A stretch of 54,109 nt of DNA from Bacillota bacterium (GCA_029779695.1 JAKPAB010000274.1:1-54109); one strand, 5' to 3'. Positions 35,601-45,324 are shown, counted from the first letter of the stretch. Made by a program: numbers and translations. Notes: a model not told the origin generated them from the letters alone.

Positions 35601-36251
35601 ATGAGCAGATACAAGTCGGCGATATTCGATTTGGACGGGACACTACTAAATACACTTCCTGATCTCATGAACAGCGTCAATTATGTGCTGAAAAAGAACG
35701 ACCAGCCTACACGTACTTATGATGAGGTTAGACGATTTGTTGGAAACGGGATCAGAAAGCTTATGGAGCGAGCAACTCCAGATAATATTTCGACAGAGCT
35801 TTTTGAAAAGGAATACCAGGAATTTCAGGATCACTATCAACTCCATTGTATGGATGATACAGCTCCATATGATGGGATAATGAGATTGCTGGAATATCTA
35901 AGGAACAATGAATTCAAAACAGCGATTGTATCCAATAAAAATGATGCTGCTGTACAAAAATTGTATCAGCATTATTTTTACGATGTGATCGATACGGCAA
36001 GAGGCATCAAGGAAGGGATGAAGACCAAACCTAACCCGGATGTGGGCATATCAGCGATGGATGAGATCAATGCCGAAAGAAAATCTTCTATATATATAGG
36101 AGATTCTGATGTGGATGCAGCTACTGCTAAAAATCTAGGATTGGATTGTATCTTGGTTTCATGGGGATTCAAGGACAGAGAGTTCCTGCAACAGTTTGAT
36201 GTTATGAAAATAGCTGATACGATAGATGATATAATAGAAATACTGGACTAG
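35601..36251 (+). CDS. HAD-IA hydrolase, phosphoglycolate phosphatase-like
   Basis: A 216-residue HAD phosphatase. Motif I is FDLDGTLLNT with the nucleophilic Asp, motif II TAIVSNK, motif III lysine in the KTKPNPD region, and motif IV IGDSDVDAATAKN. A helical cap between motifs I and II marks subfamily IA, as in Gph and PpaX. The substrate cannot be told from sequence. GAAAGGGATG precedes the ATG. It begins 33 bases after ptsI and may share its transcript. Confidence 0.9.
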   Translation: MSRYKSAIFDLDGTLLNTLPDLMNSVNYVLKKNDQPTRTYDEVRRFVGNGIRKLMERATPDNISTELFEKEYQEFQDHYQLHCMDDTAPYDGIMRLLEYLRNNEFKTAIVSNKNDAAVQKLYQHYFYDVIDTARGIKEGMKTKPNPDVGISAMDEINAERKSSIYIGDSDVDAATAKNLGLDCILVSWGFKDREFLQQFDVMKIADTIDDIIEILD

Positions 36252-36329
36252 AATTATTTGATCATGTATGGAATATCATATATTTGTATTATGGCAACTT
36301 ATTATATAGATAAAAGGAAATAGAAAAAC

Positions 36330-37214
36330 ATGTATATAGCAGACAGATGGGAAGACTTTGAAGTTCTGGATTGCTCCGGAGGGGAAAAGGTAGAGCGTTG
36401 GGGTGATTATGTTCTTAGACGTCCGGATCCACAGGTAATATGGAATACTGGGAAAAAAGGAGATGGATGGAAACATCCCAATGCTACATATCACAGAAGC
36501 ACCAACGGCGGTGGGGATTGGGATGTTTTTGATCTTCCTGAAGAATGGGACATAGGCTACACCCTTCCATCTGGGAAGAAACTTACATTCAGATTGAAAC
36601 CATTTAAGTTTAAACATACCGGACTGTTTCCAGAACAGGCAACGAACTGGGACTGGTTTTCTGAATTGATCGAAAAAGCTAAGGCAGAGGATCCGGAAAG
36701 AGAGATAAATGTACTTAACCTTTTTGCGTATACAGGCGGAGCTACTCTTGCGGCAGCAGCAGCAGGCGCAAAAGTTACTCATGTAGATGCAGCTAAGGGA
36801 ATGGTTACTTGGGCCAAGGAAAATGCTGAGGCCTCAGGTCTTGGAAATTCACATATCAGGTATCTGGTAGATGATTGCGTGAAGTTCGTAGAGAGAGAAG
36901 AACGCCGAGGTCATAAGTATGATGCTATTATTATGGATCCGCCTTCCTATGGAAGAGGACCTAAAGGCGAGATATGGAAACTGGAAGATTGCGTTTTTGA
37001 GCTAATAGTCAATGCAGAAAAAATCCTTGCAGATAAACCGCTTTTTTTTCTTGTAAATTCATATACAACTGGATTACAACCGGCAGTTCTTACATATATG
37101 ATAGAAACAGCTCTCGCAGGACATGGCGGTCATGCGGAAAGTACAGAAATAGGTCTGAAGGTTAAAAAAACAGGTCTGGTTCTACCAGAGGGAGCATCGG
37201 GAAGGTACTTTTGA
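36330..37214 (+). CDS. Class I SAM-dependent methyltransferase (RlmI/RlmK-like)
   Basis: A 294-residue protein. The N-terminal third is a small domain (DYVLRRPDPQVIW, FKFKHTGLFPEQATNWDW). The remainder is a Rossmann methyltransferase with the SAM loop NLFAYTGGATLAAAAAG (about 130-146) and the catalytic DPPSYGRGPKGE motif (about 206). This form is typical of the rRNA cytosine/guanine methyltransferase group related to RlmI. No PUA domain is seen. AAAGGAAA lies upstream of the ATG. It closes the pts-HAD gene group and is followed by a weak hairpin and then the ribosomal operon. Confidence 0.86.
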   Translation: MYIADRWEDFEVLDCSGGEKVERWGDYVLRRPDPQVIWNTGKKGDGWKHPNATYHRSTNGGGDWDVFDLPEEWDIGYTLPSGKKLTFRLKPFKFKHTGLFPEQATNWDWFSELIEKAKAEDPEREINVLNLFAYTGGATLAAAAAGAKVTHVDAAKGMVTWAKENAEASGLGNSHIRYLVDDCVKFVEREERRGHKYDAIIMDPPSYGRGPKGEIWKLEDCVFELIVNAEKILADKPLFFLVNSYTTGLQPAVLTYMIETALAGHGGHAESTEIGLKVKKTGLVLPEGASGRYF

Positions 37215-37236
37215 TAGCTTAGTTTGAAGTGTACGG

Positions 37237-37264
37237 ATTGTATTAAAAAAAATACAATAATTTT
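37237..37264 (+). terminator. Weak terminator-like hairpin before the ribosomal superoperon
   Basis: ATTGTATT (37237-37244) pairs with AATACAAT (37251-37258) over an A6 loop; only four Ts follow. Confidence 0.5.
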
Positions 37265-37274
37265 CAGAATACGC

Positions 37275-37303
37275 TTGCACCTACTGCCAAATCGTTGTAT
37301 ATT
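37275..37303 (+). promoter_or_regulatory. Main promoter of the S10 operon
   Basis: TTGCAC (37275-37280), a 17-base spacer and TATATT (37298-37303), about 225 bases upstream of rpsJ. It is the only good promoter-like sequence in this 314-bp gap. Confidence 0.7.
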
Positions 37304-37344
37304 ATCAAGTGCTGTGATATTGATAGCGTAGAAACGAGAGATTG

Positions 37345-37494
37345 CTGCATTAGCAGGTAACTCCGCGGAGCGAATGTCATGTCAAGAAACTGACGACAAG
37401 TCACTGTACTAATAATGTCTACCAATGTGTAGAAACAAACGTGTGAGTACAAAAATGGACACACACGGACTAGTGTACAGTCACCACTTGTCGT
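37345..37494 (+). ncRNA. Structured 5' leader of the S10 operon (candidate autogenous control element)
   Basis: A closing stem forms between 37393-37411 (ACGACAAGT, then ACTGTAC, TA) and 37471-37494 (TA, GTACAGT, ACTTGTCGT). Inside it are two hairpins, TCTAC/GTAGA (37418-37432) and CGTGTG/CACACG (37440-37467). Upstream there is CTGC-ATTA-GCAG and the palindrome CTCCGCGGAG. The multibranched fold ends shortly before the AAGGAGG of rpsJ. Many bacteria regulate this operon through a leader bound by a ribosomal protein (L4 in enterobacteria). Which protein would bind here is unknown. Confidence 0.65.
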
Positions 37495-37528
37495 ACTACA
37501 AAAGTGCGAAAAGGAGGCGGCTTTTTTT

Positions 37529-37846
37529 ATGGCAACACAAGTAATGCGAATCACACTCAAAGCTTATGATCACGAATTGGTTGATGCTTCAGCTGCAAAG
37601 ATCATCGAAACAGTTAAGAAGAACGGCGCAGTTGTAAGCGGACCCGTACCCCTTCCTACAAAAAAGGAAGTAGTTACGATTCTTCGTGCAGTACATAAGT
37701 ACAAGGATTCAAGGGAGCAGTTCGAGAGAAGAACTCACAAGAGACTTATCGACATCATGACTCCGACCCCGAAGACTGTCGAGGCTTTATCAAGACTTGA
37801 AATGCCTGCCGGTGTCTATATAGACATCAAAATGAAGGAAAAGTAA
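37529..37846 (+). CDS. rpsJ: 30S ribosomal protein S10
   Basis: A 105-residue S10, first gene of the superoperon. The recognisable core is [32 protein letters not shown], and the [19 protein letters not shown]-terminal part. Besides its place in the 30S head it is the NusE partner of NusB in antitermination. AAGGAGG followed by a T-rich stretch precedes the ATG. A 127-base gap with three tandem hairpins separates it from rplC, unusually long for this operon. Confidence 0.98.
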   Translation: MATQVMRITLKAYDHELVDASAAKIIETVKKNGAVVSGPVPLPTKKEVVTILRAVHKYKDSREQFERRTHKRLIDIMTPTPKTVEALSRLEMPAGVYIDIKMKEK

Positions 37847-37868
37847 TTTTCCTGTAACAAACAACATG

Positions 37869-37955
37869 CATGAGCACATTGTGTTCCGCTGCAAACTAGC
37901 ATGAGCATGAATATGCTCCGCTGTAGTATCACATGAGCGCGCAAGCGTTCCGCTG
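37869..37955 (+). repeat. Three tandem hairpin elements with covarying stems between rpsJ and rplC
   Basis: Units at 37869-37891, 37900-37923 and 37932-37955 share CATGAGC...CCGCTG with a period of 31-32 bases. The central stems differ in sequence but keep pairing: GAGCAC/GTGTTC, GAGCAT/ATGCTC and GAGCGC/GCGTTC. Compensatory change across copies argues that the RNA hairpin, rather than DNA sequence, is selected. They end just before the AAAAGGAG of rplC. Confidence 0.85.
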
Positions 37956-37973
37956 TAAAAGGAGAAACAACAA

Positions 37974-38651
37974 ATGAAGAAAGCAATACTTTGCAGAAAG
38001 CTGGGAATGACCCAGATTTTCAACGAAGATGGTTCTTTAGTACCAGTTACAGTACTTGAAGCTGGCCCTAACGTAATCACTCAGATCAAAACCCTTGAGA
38101 ACGACGGCTATGAGGCAGTTCAGGTAGGATTCGTTGAAAACAAGGAAAAAGTAGTCAAGAAGGACGCTCAAGGCAAAAAGAACGTAGCTCATCGCCACGC
38201 AACTAATAAGGCCGAAAAAGGTCACTTCGATAAGGCTGGCGTTTCCGCAAAGAAGTTCGTTAAAGAGTTCCGTTTTGAGAACACAGCTGACTATAATCTC
38301 GCAGATGAGATCAAGGTTGACATCTTTGAAGTAGGCGACAAGATTGACGCTACTGCAATTTCAAAGGGTCACGGATTTGAATCAGCAATCAAGAGATTTA
38401 ATCAGCACAGAGGACCTATGGCACATGGCTCTAAGTTCCATCGTCATCAGGGTTCTAATGGATCATGTTCAACACCTAGCCGTGTATTTAAAGGCAAAGG
38501 CATGCCTGGACATATGGGAACTGCTAAGACAACAGTTCAGAACCTCGAGGTTGTAAGAGTCGATGCAGAAAAGAATCTTATCCTGGTTCGCGGATCAGTT
38601 CCTGGACCTAAGAAGTCTTTGGTAACTATCAAGGAAACAGTTAAGGCATAA
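37974..38651 (+). CDS. rplC: 50S ribosomal protein L3
   Basis: A 225-residue L3, one of the earliest 23S rRNA-binding assembly proteins. The N terminus [14 protein letters not shown] and the signature extension [16 protein letters not shown]... followed by [10 protein letters not shown], which reaches towards the peptidyl transferase centre, are present. AAAAGGAG precedes the ATG. It is preceded by the triple hairpin element and followed by rplD after 25 bases. Confidence 0.98.
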   Translation: MKKAILCRKLGMTQIFNEDGSLVPVTVLEAGPNVITQIKTLENDGYEAVQVGFVENKEKVVKKDAQGKKNVAHRHATNKAEKGHFDKAGVSAKKFVKEFRFENTADYNLADEIKVDIFEVGDKIDATAISKGHGFESAIKRFNQHRGPMAHGSKFHRHQGSNGSCSTPSRVFKGKGMPGHMGTAKTTVQNLEVVRVDAEKNLILVRGSVPGPKKSLVTIKETVKA

Positions 38652-38676
38652 GGATCAGGAAAGGAGGAATTATAAA

Positions 38677-39300
38677 ATGGCTACAGTATCAGTATTCGAT
38701 ATGCAGGGCAAAGAAGTAGGCACTATTAATCTTAATGATGCTATCTTCGGAGTCGAAGTTAAAGAAAATCTCATACATATGGCTGTGAAGAGTCATCTGG
38801 CAAATCTTCGTCAGGGAACTCAGAAAGCTAAGACACGTTCAGAAGTAGCAGGCGGCGGAAGAAAACCTTGGAAACAAAAGGGAACCGGTCATGCAAGACA
38901 GGGATCTATCCGTGCTCCTCAGTGGACAGGCGGCGGAGTTGTATTCGCACCAGTACCAAGAGATTACAGCTTCAAGATGAACAAGAAAGAGAAGAGAGCA
39001 GCTCTTAAGGGAGCACTTACTTCTAAGGTTCAGGACAATAAGTTAATCGTAATCGACGATCTTAAGCTTGATTCAATCAAGACAAAAGATATGCAGAACG
39101 TATTAAACGTACTTAATTTAAACAAGGCCCTTGTTGTTCTAGAGGCACAGGACAATAACAACGTTATTCTGTCAGCAAGAAACATTCCTAATGTTAAGCT
39201 TACTCATGCAGATTCAATCAGTGTATATGATGTCCTTAAGTACAACACAGTAGTTACAACTAAGGCTGCTGTTCAGAAAATCGAGGAGGTATACGCATAA
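38677..39300 (+). CDS. rplD: 50S ribosomal protein L4
   Basis: A 207-residue L4 with the exit-tunnel loop region [19 protein letters not shown] and [15 protein letters not shown], and the globular Rossmann-like part ending in [19 protein letters not shown]. In enterobacteria L4 represses its own operon through the leader; whether that holds here is untested. AAAGGAGG precedes the ATG. Its stop overlaps the rplW start by one base (TAATG). Confidence 0.97.
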   Translation: MATVSVFDMQGKEVGTINLNDAIFGVEVKENLIHMAVKSHLANLRQGTQKAKTRSEVAGGGRKPWKQKGTGHARQGSIRAPQWTGGGVVFAPVPRDYSFKMNKKEKRAALKGALTSKVQDNKLIVIDDLKLDSIKTKDMQNVLNVLNLNKALVVLEAQDNNNVILSARNIPNVKLTHADSISVYDVLKYNTVVTTKAAVQKIEEVYA

Positions 39301-39599
39301 TGGCTAACGTTCAGTATTATGACGTCATCATTAGCCCGGTAGTAACCGAGAGAAGTATGAACATGATGGCAGATAAAAAGTACACATTCCTTGTTCATCC
39401 AGATTCAAATAAGACGATGATCAAAGAAGCAGTCGAGAAAATGTTCGACGGAGTAAAAGTTGCATCAGTCAACACAATGAATGTACTTGGGAAAAATAAG
39501 CGTCGTGGTGCAACAACAGGTAGAACCGCAGCTGCCAAGAAAGCAATTGTAGCTCTTACTGCTGACTCCAAGGATATAGATCTTTTTCAGAATCTGTAA
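39300..39599 (+). CDS. rplW: 50S ribosomal protein L23
   Basis: A 99-residue L23, which sits at the tunnel exit and docks trigger factor and SRP. Visible core: [47 protein letters not shown] (only its outline given), and the basic [12 protein letters not shown] loop. It begins inside the rplD stop codon and is thus translationally coupled, with GAGGT of rplD as ribosome binding site. A 55-base gap with a small GCAC/GTGC hairpin precedes rplB. Confidence 0.97.
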   Translation: MANVQYYDVIISPVVTERSMNMMADKKYTFLVHPDSNKTMIKEAVEKMFDGVKVASVNTMNVLGKNKRRGATTGRTAAAKKAIVALTADSKDIDLFQNL

Positions 39600-39654
39600 A
39601 TTGGAGAAATATGCACAGTAAAGTGCGATAACAAACAGTCGAAAGGAGATAATA

Positions 39655-40497
39655 ATGGGAATTAAGACATATAATCCCTATACACCTTCCAGAAGAAATA
39701 TGAGCGGATCTGACTTCGCGGAGATCACAAAGAATACTCCGGAAAAGTCACTTGTTGTTACCAAGAAGAAAACTTCTGGCCGTAACAATCAGGGTAAGAT
39801 CACTGTTCGTCATCATGGAGGCGGAAACAGAGTTAAGTATAGAATCATTGATTTTAAGAGAAATAAAGACAATATGCCTGCTAAAGTTGTTGGTATCGAG
39901 TATGATCCTAACCGTACAGCAAACATTGCTCTTATCGCTTATTCAGATGGAACTAAGTCATACATCCTTGCTCCTGCAGGACTTAAGGACGGAATGACTG
40001 TTATGAACGGAGCTAACGCAGAAATTCGTGTTGGTAACTGCCTTCCTATCGAGAACATTCCAGTAGGTACTGAAGTTCATAACATCGAGCTGTATCCTGG
40101 AAGAGGCGGCCAGATGGTTCGTTCAGCCGGCGGCTCTGCACAGCTTATGGCAAAGGAAAATGGACATGCAACACTTCGCCTTCCTTCAGGGGAGATGAGA
40201 ATGGTTCTTCTTACATGCCGTGCAACAATTGGTCATCTTGGAAATGCTGACCACAATCTTGTTAAACTTGGTAAAGCTGGACGTAAGAGACATATGGGAA
40301 TCAGACCTACAGTTCGTGGTTCAGTAATGAACCCTAACGACCATCCTCATGGTGGTGGTGAAGGTAAGGCTCCTGTTGGACGTCCTGGCCCTTGTACTCC
40401 CTGGGGTAAGCCTGCAATGGGTCTCAAGACCAGAAAGAGAAAGAAGCAGTCTAACAAGCTTATCATCAGAAGAAGAAACGGCAAAGCTATCAAATAA
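39655..40497 (+). CDS. rplB: 50S ribosomal protein L2
   Basis: A 280-residue L2, required for subunit association and peptidyl transferase function. The near-universal C-terminal signature [20 protein letters not shown] contains the conserved histidine. The N-terminal [13 protein letters not shown] and [16 protein letters not shown] are also typical. GAAAGGAG precedes the ATG and rpsS follows 11 bases after the stop. Confidence 0.98.
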   Translation: MGIKTYNPYTPSRRNMSGSDFAEITKNTPEKSLVVTKKKTSGRNNQGKITVRHHGGGNRVKYRIIDFKRNKDNMPAKVVGIEYDPNRTANIALIAYSDGTKSYILAPAGLKDGMTVMNGANAEIRVGNCLPIENIPVGTEVHNIELYPGRGGQMVRSAGGSAQLMAKENGHATLRLPSGEMRMVLLTCRATIGHLGNADHNLVKLGKAGRKRHMGIRPTVRGSVMNPNDHPHGGGEGKAPVGRPGPCTPWGKPAMGLKTRKRKKQSNKLIIRRRNGKAIK

Positions 40498-40508
40498 GGA
40501 GGAACTTC

Positions 40509-40796
40509 ATGGCTCGTTCACTGAAAAAAGGACCTTTCGCAGACGAGAGTCTGCTTAAGAAAGTAAACGCAGTAAAAGAGTCCGGCGACAAGACAGTCAT
40601 AAAGACATGGTCACGTCGTTCTACCATCTTCCCGCAGATGGTTGGACTTACAATAGCCGTACATAACGGCAAGACCCATGTGCCCGTATATGTCACAGAA
40701 GACATGGTAGGACACAAGCTCGGAGAGTTCGTAATGACTAGAACTTACCGCGGCCATCACGGAAACAATGATGAAAGAAAGAGCGCAGTAAGGTAA
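40509..40796 (+). CDS. rpsS: 30S ribosomal protein S19
   Basis: A 95-residue S19 from the 30S head next to S13. It begins [19 protein letters not shown] and contains [22 protein letters not shown] and [20 protein letters not shown] lies 8 bases upstream of the ATG. Confidence 0.98.
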   Translation: MARSLKKGPFADESLLKKVNAVKESGDKTVIKTWSRRSTIFPQMVGLTIAVHNGKTHVPVYVTEDMVGHKLGEFVMTRTYRGHHGNNDERKSAVR

Positions 40797-40817
40797 TTTT
40801 CGAAAGGAGGTTTCATC

Positions 40818-41204
40818 ATGGCTAAGGGACATAGATCTCAAATTAAGCGTGAGAGAAACAATAATACAGACAAAAGACCCTCAGCGAAGCTTTCTTTCGC
40901 TAGGATTTCTGTTCAGAAGGCTTGCTTCGTACTTGATGCCATCAGAGGCAAAGATCTCGAGACAGCATTAGGTATAGTATCGTACAACCCCAGATATGGT
41001 TCAAATCTTGTAAAGAAGCTTCTTGAGTCCGCAGCTGCTAATGCTGAGAACAATAATGGAATGAAGAAAGAGAACCTATATGTAGCAGAGTGCTACGCAA
41101 ACAAGGGACCGACGATGAAAAGAATTCATCCAAGAGCACAGGGCAGAGCTTATCGTATAGAGAAGCGTATGAGCCACATTACAGTGGTTCTGGATGAAAG
41201 ATAA
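40818..41204 (+). CDS. rplV: 50S ribosomal protein L22
   Basis: A 128-residue L22 whose beta-hairpin lines the exit tunnel; mutations there give macrolide resistance. Recognisable parts: [26 protein letters not shown], and the hairpin [28 protein letters not shown] precedes the ATG and rpsC follows after 11 bases. Confidence 0.98.
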   Translation: MAKGHRSQIKRERNNNTDKRPSAKLSFARISVQKACFVLDAIRGKDLETALGIVSYNPRYGSNLVKKLLESAAANAENNNGMKKENLYVAECYANKGPTMKRIHPRAQGRAYRIEKRMSHITVVLDER

Positions 41205-41215
41205 GGAGGAACAGA

Positions 41216-41887
41216 ATGGGACAGAAAGTCAATCCTCATGGTTTAAGAGTCGGCATTATCAAAGACTGGGGCTCCAGATGGTATGCTGACAAGGAATTCG
41301 CTGATTACCTCATCGAAGATCAGAAAATCCGCAAATTCCTTAAAAAGAAGCTTTACGCTGCAGGAATCGCTAATATCGATATCGAGCGTGCTTCTGACCG
41401 TGTTAAGGTTATCGTTTATACAGCTAAGCCTGGTGTCGTAATCGGTAAGGGCGGAGCTGAAATCGAAAAAATCAAGTCTGAAGTTCAGAAACTTACAGAC
41501 AAAAAGCTTGTAATCGACATCAAGGAAGTTAAGCGCCCTGATGATGATGCACAGCTTGTAGCTGAGAATATTGCTCAGCAGCTTGAGAACCGTGTAACAT
41601 TCCGTCGTGCTATGAAGTCTTGCATGACAAGAACTATGAAATCTAATTATGTTCAGGGTATCAAGGTTACATGTTCAGGACGTCTCGGCGGAGCTGACAT
41701 GGCAAGAAAAGAATCCTATAATGAAGGTACCATTCCTCTTCAGACACTTCGTGCAGATATTGATTATGGATTTGCAGAAGCTGATACAACCTATGGCAAG
41801 GTTGGAGTTAAGGTTTGGATCTACAAGGGAGAAGTTCTTCCTAATAAGAACAAAAAGGGAGGAGTGAACCGCAATGTTAATGCCTAA
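41216..41887 (+). CDS. rpsC: 30S ribosomal protein S3
   Basis: A 223-residue S3 with the N-terminal [13 protein letters not shown], a type II KH domain ([13 protein letters not shown]), and the C-terminal domain [13 protein letters not shown]. It lines the mRNA entry tunnel with helicase activity. AAGGAGG precedes the ATG. Its last 14 bases overlap the start of rplP, whose ribosome binding site GGGAGGAG lies inside rpsC. Confidence 0.98.
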   Translation: MGQKVNPHGLRVGIIKDWGSRWYADKEFADYLIEDQKIRKFLKKKLYAAGIANIDIERASDRVKVIVYTAKPGVVIGKGGAEIEKIKSEVQKLTDKKLVIDIKEVKRPDDDAQLVAENIAQQLENRVTFRRAMKSCMTRTMKSNYVQGIKVTCSGRLGGADMARKESYNEGTIPLQTLRADIDYGFAEADTTYGKVGVKVWIYKGEVLPNKNKKGGVNRNVNA

Positions 41888-42311
41888 GAGAGTAAAGCAT
41901 AGAAAGCAGTTCCGCGGAAGCCTCGCAGGTAAGATTTCTAGAGGTAATACAATTGCAAGCGGTGACTACGGTATAGTTTCCCTCGATCCTTGCTGGATTA
42001 AGTCCACACAGATCGAAGCAGCCCGTGTAGCCATGACAAGATACATCAAGCGTGGCGGTAAAGTATGGATAAGAATTTTCCCGGATAAGCCTATTACATC
42101 TCAGCCTGCTGAGACTCGAATGGGAAAAGGAAAGGGAGCTGTAGACCATTGGGTAGCTGTTGTTAAGCCTGGTCGTGTAATGTTCGAGATTTCAGGCGTA
42201 TCTGAAGAAGTTGCTCGTGAAGCACTTCGTCTGGCTTCTCACAAGCTTCCTTGCAGATGCAAGATAATGGCCCGTGAAGGACTGGAAGGCGGTGAAGCAA
42301 ATGAAAACTAA
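41874..42311 (+). CDS. rplP: 50S ribosomal protein L16
   Basis: A 145-residue L16 that helps shape the A- and P-site tRNA-binding region. The start [15 protein letters not shown] is the family norm, which supports the ATG at 41874 although it lies within rps[23 protein letters not shown] is the conserved centre. Its end overlaps rpmC by 11 bases. Confidence 0.97.
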   Translation: MLMPKRVKHRKQFRGSLAGKISRGNTIASGDYGIVSLDPCWIKSTQIEAARVAMTRYIKRGGKVWIRIFPDKPITSQPAETRMGKGKGAVDHWVAVVKPGRVMFEISGVSEEVAREALRLASHKLPCRCKIMAREGLEGGEANEN

Positions 42312-42507
42312 GGATTATGTACAAGATATTCGTACAAAGTCTGAAGAGGAACTTTCTGCCGAGCTTACTGATGCTAAGAAGGAACTCTTCAACCTGAGAT
42401 TCCAGAATGCTACTAATCAGCTGGAGAATTCAGGAAGAATAAAAGAAGTAAGAAGAAATATAGCCCGTATACAGACGCTTATCACTGAGAAGCGGATGGC
42501 AAGGTAA
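42301..42507 (+). CDS. rpmC: 50S ribosomal protein L29
   Basis: A 68-residue helical L29 near the tunnel exit; [18 protein letters not shown] and [11 protein letters not shown] are typical. The ATG at 42301 is preferred over one at 42274 because GGAAGGCGG precedes it and the shorter form has family length. It overlaps the end of rplP in another frame. Confidence 0.95.
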   Translation: MKTKDYVQDIRTKSEEELSAELTDAKKELFNLRFQNATNQLENSGRIKEVRRNIARIQTLITEKRMAR

Positions 42508-42536
42508 TCCAGATACTATCGAAAGGAGAATAGATC

Positions 42537-42794
42537 GTGGAAGAGAGAAATCTTAGAAAAACACGTGTCGGCGTTGTTACATCCGACAAGATGGACAAAA
42601 CGATCGTAGTAACCATACGTGATAATGAGCGCCATCCTCTTTATAATAAAATAGTAAAGAAGGCTTATAAGCTTAAGGCTCATGATGAAAATAATGAAGC
42701 ACACGTTGGCGATACGGTTAAGGTAATGGAAACTCGTCCTCTCTCAAGAGAAAAGAGATGGAGACTTGTATCCGTTATCGAAAGAGCTAAATAA
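42537..42794 (+). CDS. rpsQ: 30S ribosomal protein S17
   Basis: An 85-residue OB-fold S17. [37 protein letters not shown] and [14 protein letters not shown] match the family throughout. It starts with GTG, supported by GAAAGGAG ten bases upstream. rplN follows after 21 bases. Confidence 0.97.
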   Translation: MEERNLRKTRVGVVTSDKMDKTIVVTIRDNERHPLYNKIVKKAYKLKAHDENNEAHVGDTVKVMETRPLSREKRWRLVSVIERAK

Positions 42795-42815
42795 TTAGGA
42801 TTAAGGAGGGTTGTC

Positions 42816-43184
42816 ATGGTACAGCAGGAAAGTAGATTAGTTGTAGCCGATAACACCGGCGCAAAAGAACTCCTTGTAATCCGTGTTACAGGAGGCTCAA
42901 CAAGAAGATATGCAAATATCGGCGACATAGTTCGTGCTTCTGTTAAAGAGGCAACACCCGGCGGAGTTGTTAAAAAGGGTGATGTCGTAAAAGCTGTTGT
43001 TGTTCGTACAAAGAGAGGCGTTCGTCGTAATGACGGATCCTACATCAAGTTCGATGAGAATGCAGCAGTTATCATAAAGGATGACAATAATCCTACAGGA
43101 ACACGTATTTTTGGACCGGTTGCAAGAGAACTTCGTGATAAAAAATTCATGAAAATAGTTTCTCTGGCTCCCGAAGTATTGTAG
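42816..43184 (+). CDS. rplN: 50S ribosomal protein L14
   Basis: A 122-residue L14 at the subunit interface. It starts [19 protein letters not shown] and includes [19 protein letters not shown] and the end [20 protein letters not shown] precedes the ATG. Confidence 0.98.
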   Translation: MVQQESRLVVADNTGAKELLVIRVTGGSTRRYANIGDIVRASVKEATPGGVVKKGDVVKAVVVRTKRGVRRNDGSYIKFDENAAVIIKDDNNPTGTRIFGPVARELRDKKFMKIVSLAPEVL

Positions 43185-43195
43185 GAGGTAACTAA

Positions 43196-43507
43196 ATGAC
43201 ATCAAAGATTAAGGTCGGCGATACCGTAAGAGTAATTGCAGGTGTCGACAAAGATAACGAAGGAAAGGTCCTTTCCATCGATCATAAGAACCATCGTGTT
43301 GTCGTTGAAGGTGTTAATGTTCGTACAAAGCATGAAAAGCCCAGCATGTCAAACCAGAACGGTGGACGTGTTGAAAAGGAAAAGCCTGTTGACATTTCAA
43401 ATGTAATGCTTCTTGTAAACGGTAAACCTTCACGTGTCGGTTTCAAAGATGAAGACGGCAAAAAAGTACGTGTAGCAAAAGCTACAGGCGAAGTGATCGA
43501 TAAATAA
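43196..43507 (+). CDS. rplX: 50S ribosomal protein L24
   Basis: A 103-residue assembly initiator with an N-terminal KOW motif (KVGDTVRVIAGVDKDNEGKV). The C-terminal part carries GKPSRVGFKDEDGKKVRVAK. AGGAGG precedes the ATG. Spacing to rplE is 20 bases. Confidence 0.97.
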   Translation: MTSKIKVGDTVRVIAGVDKDNEGKVLSIDHKNHRVVVEGVNVRTKHEKPSMSNQNGGRVEKEKPVDISNVMLLVNGKPSRVGFKDEDGKKVRVAKATGEVIDK

Positions 43508-43527
43508 GCGGAAAGGAGGAATAGACT

Positions 43528-44067
43528 TTGAGTAGAATTAAAGAAGAATATCTGAATAATATTACAAAGCAGATGGTTGAGAAATTCGGATATAAGAACG
43601 TAATGGAAATTCCTAAGATTGAGAAGATCGTCATCAATATGGGTGTCGGTGAAGCTAAGGAAAATGCAAAGCTTCTTGATGCTGCTGTAGCTGATATGAC
43701 AGCTATTGCGGGACAGAAGCCCATCGTTACTAAGGCAAAGAACTCAATTGCTAACTTCAAGTTAAGAGAAGGCCAGGGAATCGGATGCAAAGTAACTCTT
43801 CGTGGTGAAAAAATGTATGATTTCCTTGATCGTCTTGTAAATCTTGCACTTCCCCGTGTACGTGACCTCAGAGGTGTTAACCCTGATGCATTCGATGGAA
43901 GAGGTAACTACGCACTTGGAATCAAGGAACAGATTATCTTCCCTGAGATTGAATATGATAAAGTAGACAAGATCAGAGGTATGGATATTATCATCGTTAC
44001 CACTGCTAAGACAGACGAAGAGGCACGCGAACTGCTTAGATTCTTCGGCATGCCTTTTGCCAAGTAA
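43528..44067 (+). CDS. rplE: 50S ribosomal protein L5
   Basis: A 179-residue 5S rRNA-binding L5. Recognisable: [38 protein letters not shown], the [19 protein letters not shown] segment and [20 protein letters not shown]. It begins with TTG; GAAAGGAGG ten bases upstream supports this rare start. Confidence 0.97.
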   Translation: MSRIKEEYLNNITKQMVEKFGYKNVMEIPKIEKIVINMGVGEAKENAKLLDAAVADMTAIAGQKPIVTKAKNSIANFKLREGQGIGCKVTLRGEKMYDFLDRLVNLALPRVRDLRGVNPDAFDGRGNYALGIKEQIIFPEIEYDKVDKIRGMDIIIVTTAKTDEEARELLRFFGMPFAK

Positions 44068-44080
44068 TTAGGAGGAAAAC

Positions 44081-44266
44081 ATGGCTAAGAAATCAATGAA
44101 AGTTAAGCAGGCAAGAAAGCAGAAATTCTCTAGCAGAGAATATACACGCTGCAAGATCTGCGGTCGTCCTCATTCTGTTCTGAAAAAGTACGGAATCTGC
44201 AGAGTATGTTTCCGTGAACTTGCATATAAGGGTGAAATCCCTGGAGTAAAGAAAGCTTCTTGGTAA
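44081..44266 (+). CDS. rpsN: 30S ribosomal protein S14 type Z (zinc form)
   Basis: A 61-residue zinc-binding S14: the CKIC and CRVC pairs form the zinc site, and the protein ends in PGVKKASW as usual. The longer zinc-free paralogue is not in the window. AGGAGG precedes the ATG. Confidence 0.98.
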   Translation: MAKKSMKVKQARKQKFSSREYTRCKICGRPHSVLKKYGICRVCFRELAYKGEIPGVKKASW

Positions 44267-44288
44267 GCTGTTTGAGGAGGACAATAGC

Positions 44289-44690
44289 ATGAATATAAGT
44301 GATCCTATTGCAGATATGCTTACTAGAATCCGTAATGCAAATACTGCAAAGCATGATAAAGTTTTGGTTCCCGTTTCAAAGATCAAAGTTTCTATAGCAA
44401 ATATCCTTGTAGATGAGGGATATATTGAGAAATATGAGATCGTTGACGGTGATAAATTCCAGAACATAGAGATTACACTTAAGTATAATGGCGCAAAGAA
44501 AGAAAAGATCATTTCTGGTCTTAAGAAGATTTCAAAACCTGGTCTTCGTGTATACGCAGGCAAGGATGATGTGCCCAGAGTACTTAGCGGTCTTGGAACC
44601 GCAATTCTCTCTACAAATAAGGGAGTAATCACAGACAAAGAAGCTAGAAAGCTTGGAGTCGGTGGAGAAGTGCTTGCTTACATTTGGTAA
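44289..44690 (+). CDS. rpsH: 30S ribosomal protein S8
   Basis: A 133-residue S8, a primary 16S rRNA binder and the spc operon repressor in E. coli. It begins [16 protein letters not shown] and ends with [27 protein letters not shown]-type sequence (residues 108-133). GAGGAG precedes the ATG. An internal promoter-like element and hairpin separate it from rplF. Confidence 0.97.
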   Translation: MNISDPIADMLTRIRNANTAKHDKVLVPVSKIKVSIANILVDEGYIEKYEIVDGDKFQNIEITLKYNGAKKEKIISGLKKISKPGLRVYAGKDDVPRVLSGLGTAILSTNKGVITDKEARKLGVGGEVLAYIW

Positions 44691-44693
44691 GCT

Positions 44694-44740
44694 TGACAAC
44701 ATATTGAAACGATAAGTATAAACTGATCTTTTAGATCAGA
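44694..44740 (+). promoter_or_regulatory. Internal promoter and hairpin between rpsH and rplF
   Basis: TTGACA (44694-44699), 18 bases, TATAAA (44718-44723), immediately followed by the 7-bp hairpin CTGATCT-TTT-AGATCAG (44724-44740). The hairpin would lie at the very 5' end of a transcript starting here. Confidence 0.5.
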
Positions 44741-44767
44741 CATACAAAAAAATTAGGAGGTACGGGC

Positions 44768-45307
44768 ATGTCACGTATAGGAAGAATGCCAATCGCAGTA
44801 CCGGCAGGAGTAACTGTTGATATTGCAGAAAATAATCATGTGACTGTAAAAGGTCCCAAAGGAACACTGGTAAGAGATCTCGCTATTGAGATGACTATCA
44901 GAAAAGAAAACGATGAGATCATCGTTGAGAGACCCAATGATTTAAAGAAAATGAGATCACTTCATGGCCTTACCAGAAGCTTGCTTCAGAACATGGTAAC
45001 TGGCGTAACTGAAGGATATACCAAGACTCTTGAAATCAACGGCGTCGGCTATCGTGCAGAGAAATCAGGAAAAAATCTTACACTTCATCTGGGATATTCA
45101 CATCCTGTTGAGATGGTAGATCCTGATGAAATTGAGTCAAAAGTCGAAGGTAATAATATCGTTATTTCCGGAATTGACAAGGAAAAGGTTGGACAGTTTG
45201 CCGCAAATATCCGCGACAAGAGAAAGCCTGAACCGTACAAGGGTAAAGGTATTAGATATTCTACTGAACATGTTCGCCGTCTTGCAGGTAAGACCGGTAA
45301 GAAGTAA
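44768..45307 (+). CDS. rplF: 50S ribosomal protein L6
   Basis: A 179-residue L6 with two related domains. It begins [19 protein letters not shown]. The C-terminal signature [21 protein letters not shown] lies at about 154-174. AGGAGG precedes the ATG. The preceding 77-base gap carries a possible promoter. Confidence 0.97.
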   Translation: MSRIGRMPIAVPAGVTVDIAENNHVTVKGPKGTLVRDLAIEMTIRKENDEIIVERPNDLKKMRSLHGLTRSLLQNMVTGVTEGYTKTLEINGVGYRAEKSGKNLTLHLGYSHPVEMVDPDEIESKVEGNNIVISGIDKEKVGQFAANIRDKRKPEPYKGKGIRYSTEHVRRLAGKTGKK

Positions 45308-45324
45308 TTGGAGGAGTGAGAGAT

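Noticed and set aside
39600-39654. Regulatory hairpin GCAC/GTGC between rplW and rplB
   Set aside because: Only four base pairs; too weak to support.
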